Positions 60,459 through 64,000 of a DNA stretch of 64,000 nucleotides are shown piece after piece. A program made the translations under genes and the position numbers. How positions within the stretch are numbered: the first letter of the stretch is position 1; each line of letters opens with the position of its first letter. Origin of the DNA: an uncultured Duodenibacillus sp. (GTDB lineage: Bacteria; Pseudomonadota; Gammaproteobacteria; Burkholderiales; Burkholderiaceae_F); the NCBI GenBank assembly GCA_944390745.1, contig CALXQK010000013.1:248001-312000 (forward strand), read 5' to 3'. Under the pieces are notes generated by a model, which worked only from the letters and a program-made list of their open reading frames with translations, searched no databases and was not told the origin of the DNA.

Positions 60459-61100
60459 CTATGCCGGATCCCAGTTCACAAAGTTTGAGAAAAGCCGCAG
60501 ACCGTCTGCGGCGCTCTTTTCCGGATGAAACTGCGTGGCGAACACGTTGTCGCGGGCCACGGCGCAGACAAAGGGCAGCCCGTAGCTCGTGGTCGCCGCG
60601 GTGAGCGCGTCGTCAACGGGCGCAACGAAGTAGCTGTGCACGAAGTAAAACCAGGCGCCGTCCCCGATGCCCTCCCAGAGGGGATGGCTCTGGCGGCGGA
60701 TGATGGTGTTCCAGCCCATCTGGGGCACCTTGAGCCGGGTGCCGTCAGCCGTTTGAAGCGCCGCCTCGGGAAAGCGCAGCACCTTGCCGCGGTAGATCCC
60801 GAGTCCCGGGCAGTCGTTTTCGTCGCTGCGCTCAAAGAGCATCTGCATGCCGATGCAGATCGCAAGCACGGGCTTGCTCGCCAGAGCCTGCTCCACGACG
60901 CGGCGCAGGCCGCTTTGCTCAAGGTGGCGCATGCAGTCGCCCATGGCGCCCTGTCCGGGAAAGATCACGCGGTCGGCTGCGGCAATCCGGGCGGGCTCGC
61001 CCGTGACCAGCACATTGGCCCCGCCCGCCGCGGCATGCACGGCCTGGCTCACGCTTCGGAGGTTGCCTGTTCCGTAGTCCACGATGGCAATCGTGCTCAT
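60459..61100 (-). CDS. hisH: Imidazole glycerol phosphate synthase glutaminase HisH
   Basis: The 213-residue product has a class I glutaminase fold: the oxyanion segment FPGQGAMGDCM, the nucleophile cysteine in AICIGMQMLFE near residue 81, and His/Glu in TQFHPEKSA near 190. It supplies ammonia to HisF. It starts 76 bases after hisB. Confidence 0.97.
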   Translation of the reverse strand: MSTIAIVDYGTGNLRSVSQAVHAAAGGANVLVTGEPARIAAADRVIFPGQGAMGDCMRHLEQSGLRRVVEQALASKPVLAICIGMQMLFERSDENDCPGLGIYRGKVLRFPEAALQTADGTRLKVPQMGWNTIIRRQSHPLWEGIGDGAWFYFVHSYFVAPVDDALTAATTSYGLPFVCAVARDNVFATQFHPEKSAADGLRLFSNFVNWDPA

Positions 61101-61176
61101 CTGTCTTCCTTTGAAAGTCCCGCCGGCGGCCGGTGCGTCCGGCTGCTGCGGACGCAGGAGCCGGCGAAAGAGAGTG

Positions 61177-61764
61177 TTAGAGAACGCCCTTGGTGCTGGG
61201 GATCACGCCCGCCATGCGCGCATCGGGCTCAACGGCCATGCGCAGCGCGCGCCCGAAGGCCTTGAAGATCGTCTCGGCCTGATGGTGCGCATTCTCGCCG
61301 CGCAGGTTGTCGATGTGCGCCGTCATGGAGGCGTGATTGACAAGCGCCTGAAAGAACTCCCGCACGAGCTGCGCGTCAAGCGCGCCGATCATGGGCGCCG
61401 TGAAGCTGCAGGAAAACACAAGTCCCGGACGGCCCGAGAGATCGAGCACCACGCGGGAGAGCGCCTCGTCAAGCGGCACGCAGCTCATGCCGTAGCGCGT
61501 CACGCCCGACTTGTCGCCGAGCGCCTCGCGCAGCGCCGTCCCAAGGGCGATGCCCGTGTCCTCAACCGTGTGGTGGCCGTCAACCTCGAGGTCGCCTCGG
61601 GCCTCAATCGTCAGATCAATCAGGCCGTGGCGCGCGATCTGCTCGAGCATGTGGTCAAAAAATCCGATTCCGGTGTGAATCTCCCTGCGGCCGGAGCCGT
61701 CAAGATTGAGTTCCACCCGGATGTCGGTCTCTGCCGTGACGCGGTGAATCTGGGCCGTGCGCAT
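61177..61764 (-). CDS. hisB: Imidazoleglycerol-phosphate dehydratase HisB (monofunctional)
   Basis: The product has 195 residues from the ATG at 61764; a TTG six codons earlier is rejected. Metal-binding motifs are [46 protein letters not shown] and a terminal STKGVL. It lacks the N-terminal histidinol-phosphatase domain of enteric HisB, as is normal in betaproteobacteria. hisC is missing between hisD and hisB. Confidence 0.97.
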   Translation of the reverse strand: MRTAQIHRVTAETDIRVELNLDGSGRREIHTGIGFFDHMLEQIARHGLIDLTIEARGDLEVDGHHTVEDTGIALGTALREALGDKSGVTRYGMSCVPLDEALSRVVLDLSGRPGLVFSCSFTAPMIGALDAQLVREFFQALVNHASMTAHIDNLRGENAHHQAETIFKAFGRALRMAVEPDARMAGVIPSTKGVL

Positions 61765-61819
61765 GGTCTGTCTGTGCTCCAATCTTGTTTGATGTGCCGG
61801 TCACCCCGAAGCCCGGGGC

Positions 61820-63124
61820 CTACTTTTCTTCCTTCAGACGGTAGCGGGCGCTCTGGGCGTGCGCCTGCAGGTGCTCGCCCATGGCCAGAACCGAGGCGAT
61901 GCGCCCGAGGTGCTGCACGCCCTGCTCGGAGACGTGAATCATGCTCGTGCGCTTCTGGAAGTCGTACACCCCGAGCGGCGAGGAGAACCGCGCGGTGCGG
62001 CTCGTGGGCAGCACGTGGTTGGGGCCGGCGCAGTAGTCGCCGAGCGCCTCCGAGGAGAAGCGCCCGAGGAAGATCGCCCCGGCGTGGTGAATGTGCTCGG
62101 CCCACTTCTCGGGCTCGTCGGTGCTCATCTCAAGGTGCTCGGGGGCGATCGTGTCGGCGATGCGGCACGCCTCAAGCAGGTCGCGCGTCACGATGATGGC
62201 GCCGCGGTTGGCAAGCGACTTGCGGATGATATCGCGGCGCGGCATCGCCTCGATCTGGCGGTCCATCGAGGCCTCGACCGCGTCGGCGAAGGCCGCGTCC
62301 GGCGTCAGCAGCACGGCCTGCGCGAGCTCGTCGTGCTCGGCCTGGCTGAAGAGGTCCATGGCAATCCAGTCGGGATTGGTCTTGCCGTCGCAGATCACGA
62401 GAATTTCCGATGGTCCGGCGATCATGTCGATGCCCACGCGCCCGAAGACGTAGCGCTTGGCCGCGGCCACGTAGGCGTTGCCCGGGCCCACGATCTTGTC
62501 GACCGACTCAATCGTCTCGGTGCCGTAGGCAAGGGCCGCCACGGCCTGCGCGCCGCCGATCGTGAAGGCCCGCGAGACGCCCGCAAGGCTTGCCGCGGCG
62601 AGCACGAGCTGGTTCTTCTCCCCGCCCGGGGTGGGAACCACCATTTCGATGCGGCTCACGCCTGCCACGCGCGCGGGCATGGCGTTCATCAGCACCGAGC
62701 TCGGATAGGCGGCCTTGCCGCCGGGCACGTACAGACCAACCGAGTCGACGGGCGTGACGCGCTGCCCGAGCACGCTGCCCATCGCGTCGGTCATCGAGAA
62801 GCTCTTCTCGAGCTCCTTTTCATGAAAGACGCGGATGCGCTCGGCGGCCTCCTCAAGCGCCCGGCGCTGCTCGTCGGGCAGCGTGACGAGCGCCTTGTGC
62901 ATCTCCTCGGCCGAGATCATCAGATCGGAAAGCGACGCGGCCTCAAGCCTGTCAAAGCGCGCCGTGTACTCAAGCACCGCGGCGTCGCCGCGCGCACGGA
63001 CGTCCTCGACAATGGCCTCGGCGCGGCGCGTGATCTCCGGGTTGACGCTGGCGTCGACGGCGACGAGTTCCCTGAACTTCTGCTGAAAGTCTGCATCGGC
63101 AGACGACAAGCGACGAATCTGCAT
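61820..63124 (-). CDS. hisD: Histidinol dehydrogenase HisD
   Basis: The product has 434 residues. [56 protein letters not shown], the zinc-ligand region [16 protein letters not shown] and [13 protein letters not shown] define HisD. It carries out the last two oxidations of histidine synthesis. It is 57 bases after hisG and 55 before hisB. Confidence 0.97.
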   Translation of the reverse strand: MQIRRLSSADADFQQKFRELVAVDASVNPEITRRAEAIVEDVRARGDAAVLEYTARFDRLEAASLSDLMISAEEMHKALVTLPDEQRRALEEAAERIRVFHEKELEKSFSMTDAMGSVLGQRVTPVDSVGLYVPGGKAAYPSSVLMNAMPARVAGVSRIEMVVPTPGGEKNQLVLAAASLAGVSRAFTIGGAQAVAALAYGTETIESVDKIVGPGNAYVAAAKRYVFGRVGIDMIAGPSEILVICDGKTNPDWIAMDLFSQAEHDELAQAVLLTPDAAFADAVEASMDRQIEAMPRRDIIRKSLANRGAIIVTRDLLEACRIADTIAPEHLEMSTDEPEKWAEHIHHAGAIFLGRFSSEALGDYCAGPNHVLPTSRTARFSSPLGVYDFQKRTSMIHVSEQGVQHLGRIASVLAMGEHLQAHAQSARYRLKEEK

Positions 63125-63181
63125 GACGAATTTGTCCTCTGTGAATTCAATAAAAATCGTGCGTTCTCAAAACTCTGCTTC

Positions 63182-63865
63182 TCAGGCTGCTGCTGCGGCG
63201 CACGCCGCAGCTTGCCGCTCACGGGCCTTCTGCTCGACGGCCTCGCGGATCTTCTCAATGATGGGGGAAAGCTCGCGCCGCTTGAGCTTCATCGAGGCCT
63301 GGTTGACGATGAGGCGCGAGGAGATGGGAGCAATCGTCCTGAGCTCGACCATATTGTTGGCGCGCAGCGTAGCGCCGGTTGAAACCAGATCGACGATGGC
63401 GTCGGCAAGGCCGGCAATGGGCGCAAGCTCCATCGAGCCGTAGAGCTTGATGAGGTCCACATGCACGCCCTCGCGGCCGAAGTAGTCGCGCGACCACTTC
63501 AGGTACTTCGTGGCGATTCGCAGGCGCGAGCCGCGGCGCACGTTGGCCTCCCAGTCAAACCCGCGCGGCGCGGCCACGCACATGCGGCAGCGCGCAATCT
63601 GCAGGTCGACCGGCACGTAAAGGCCGTTGCCGCCGTGCTCATAGAGCGTGTCCCAGCCGCACACGCCCATGTCCGCCGCGCCGTACTGCACGTAGGTGGG
63701 CACGTCGGTGGCGCGTAGCACCACGATGCGCAGATCCTCGCGGTTGGTGCCGATCATGAGCTTGCGCGAGTGCTCCGGATCCTCCAGGGGCACGATGCCA
63801 GCCGCCGCCAGAAAGGGCAGCAGCTCGGTGAAGATTCTCCCCTTGGAGAGTGCGAGCGTAATCAT
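63182..63865 (-). CDS. hisG: ATP phosphoribosyltransferase catalytic subunit HisG, short form
   Basis: The product has 227 residues, starting [51 protein letters not shown] and the PRPP loop [21 protein letters not shown] are all present. It lacks the C-terminal regulatory ACT-like domain, so it is the HisGS type that needs HisZ for activity. hisZ is not in the window. The C-terminus is alanine-rich (AAACAAAAA). Confidence 0.96.
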   Translation of the reverse strand: MITLALSKGRIFTELLPFLAAAGIVPLEDPEHSRKLMIGTNREDLRIVVLRATDVPTYVQYGAADMGVCGWDTLYEHGGNGLYVPVDLQIARCRMCVAAPRGFDWEANVRRGSRLRIATKYLKWSRDYFGREGVHVDLIKLYGSMELAPIAGLADAIVDLVSTGATLRANNMVELRTIAPISSRLIVNQASMKLKRRELSPIIEKIREAVEQKARERQAAACAAAAA

Positions 63866-64000
63866 GTTGTCTCCCTAGTCTGTTCCCTTCGCCCACGGTC
63901 CCGGCGCATCTGCGCGCCGGTCTTTTTCATTTTTGTCAGTTCTCGTGCGTTCCGCGGGGCCCGGGATCCTTGTCTTGCATTGCGTCTTCGGGGCGTCTGT
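63866..64000 (-). other. Region upstream of hisG, truncated by window edge
   Basis: A G+C hairpin, CCGGCGC/GCGCCGG (about 63900-63920), lies before hisG. A minus-strand frame open from the edge to a TGA at 63936-63938, ending RGTHEN, could be the C-terminus of an upstream gene. Twenty codons are too few to decide. A 22-codon ORF overlapping the hisG start has no SD and is not called. Confidence 0.25.

Noticed and set aside
63863-63931. 22-codon ORF overlapping the hisG start as a his leader peptide
   Set aside because: It contains no histidine codons and no Shine-Dalgarno, so it cannot be a classical his attenuator peptide.
63936-64000. C-terminus of an upstream gene on the minus strand
   Set aside because: Only about 20 codons are visible and another frame is also open. 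Insufficient to call.

Overview
The window is very G+C-rich and densely coding. It reads as the chromosome of a betaproteobacterium of the order Burkholderiales. Gene order supports this: accB-accC-prmA-DUF3426-pfkB, ypjD-like/PP0621/ampD beside ffh, methyltransferase-rnhA-dnaQ, mpl-yqiA-RNB-aroE, and a short-form hisG at the head of a his operon. Several exported flavoprotein reductases (one followed by a tetraheme cytochrome c) and a polysulfide/thiosulfate-reductase-like molybdoenzyme suggest an anaerobically respiring, gut-type member such as the Sutterellaceae. The family assignment is inference. No phage, insertion sequence, CRISPR array or rRNA was seen. There is one tRNA, tRNA-Gly(CCC).

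Layout. 1-6.6 kb: a truncated NERD-domain P-loop ATPase, a Tat-exported flavoprotein plus tetraheme cytochrome, an HNH nuclease next to a GntR regulator, and a Spy-like periplasmic protein. 6.9-10.2 kb: an SsuABC/NMT1-type ABC importer behind a long leader RNA. 10.3-16.9 kb: recR, a three-gene Psr/Phs-type molybdoenzyme operon divergent from an HxlR regulator, and a YgiW-like OB-fold protein. 17-22.7 kb: KTSC protein, two lipoproteins, a periplasmic 5'-nucleotidase, mgtE. 22.8-30 kb: aroE, an RNB exoribonuclease, yqiA, mpl, a conserved protein opposite mpl, an MFS transporter. 30.4-37 kb: accB, accC, prmA, a DUF3426 protein, a PfkB kinase, an exported carboxymuconolactone-decarboxylase-like protein. 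37.2-41.3 kb: pstSCA and a divergent pstB with Pho boxes between them. 41.4-49.3 kb: an MscS channel, YggT, ampD, a cytochrome-assembly protein, ffh, a methyltransferase, rnhA, dnaQ. 49.4-56.5 kb: metNI, a lone Phd/YefM antitoxin, two more flavoprotein reductases and an EFR1-like ferredoxin. 56.6-64 kb: tRNA-Gly, trmB, hsp20 and the operon hisG-D-B-H-A-F-I.

The most interesting signal is upstream of the ABC importer at 9.8-10.2 kb (minus strand). A near-consensus promoter is followed by a 45-codon leader ORF with a well-spaced Shine-Dalgarno. The ORF carries four CTA leucine codons within seven codons. The leader then holds three mutually complementary 7-base segments and ends in an intrinsic terminator just before the first structural gene. 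This is the architecture of translation-coupled attenuation, on a type of importer I do not know to be controlled that way. Secondary points are a terminator-like hairpin before mgtE, strong hairpins after both substrate-binding-protein genes, the split pst locus, the flavoprotein respiratory modules, and nuclease or toxin-antitoxin-like genes without obvious partners.
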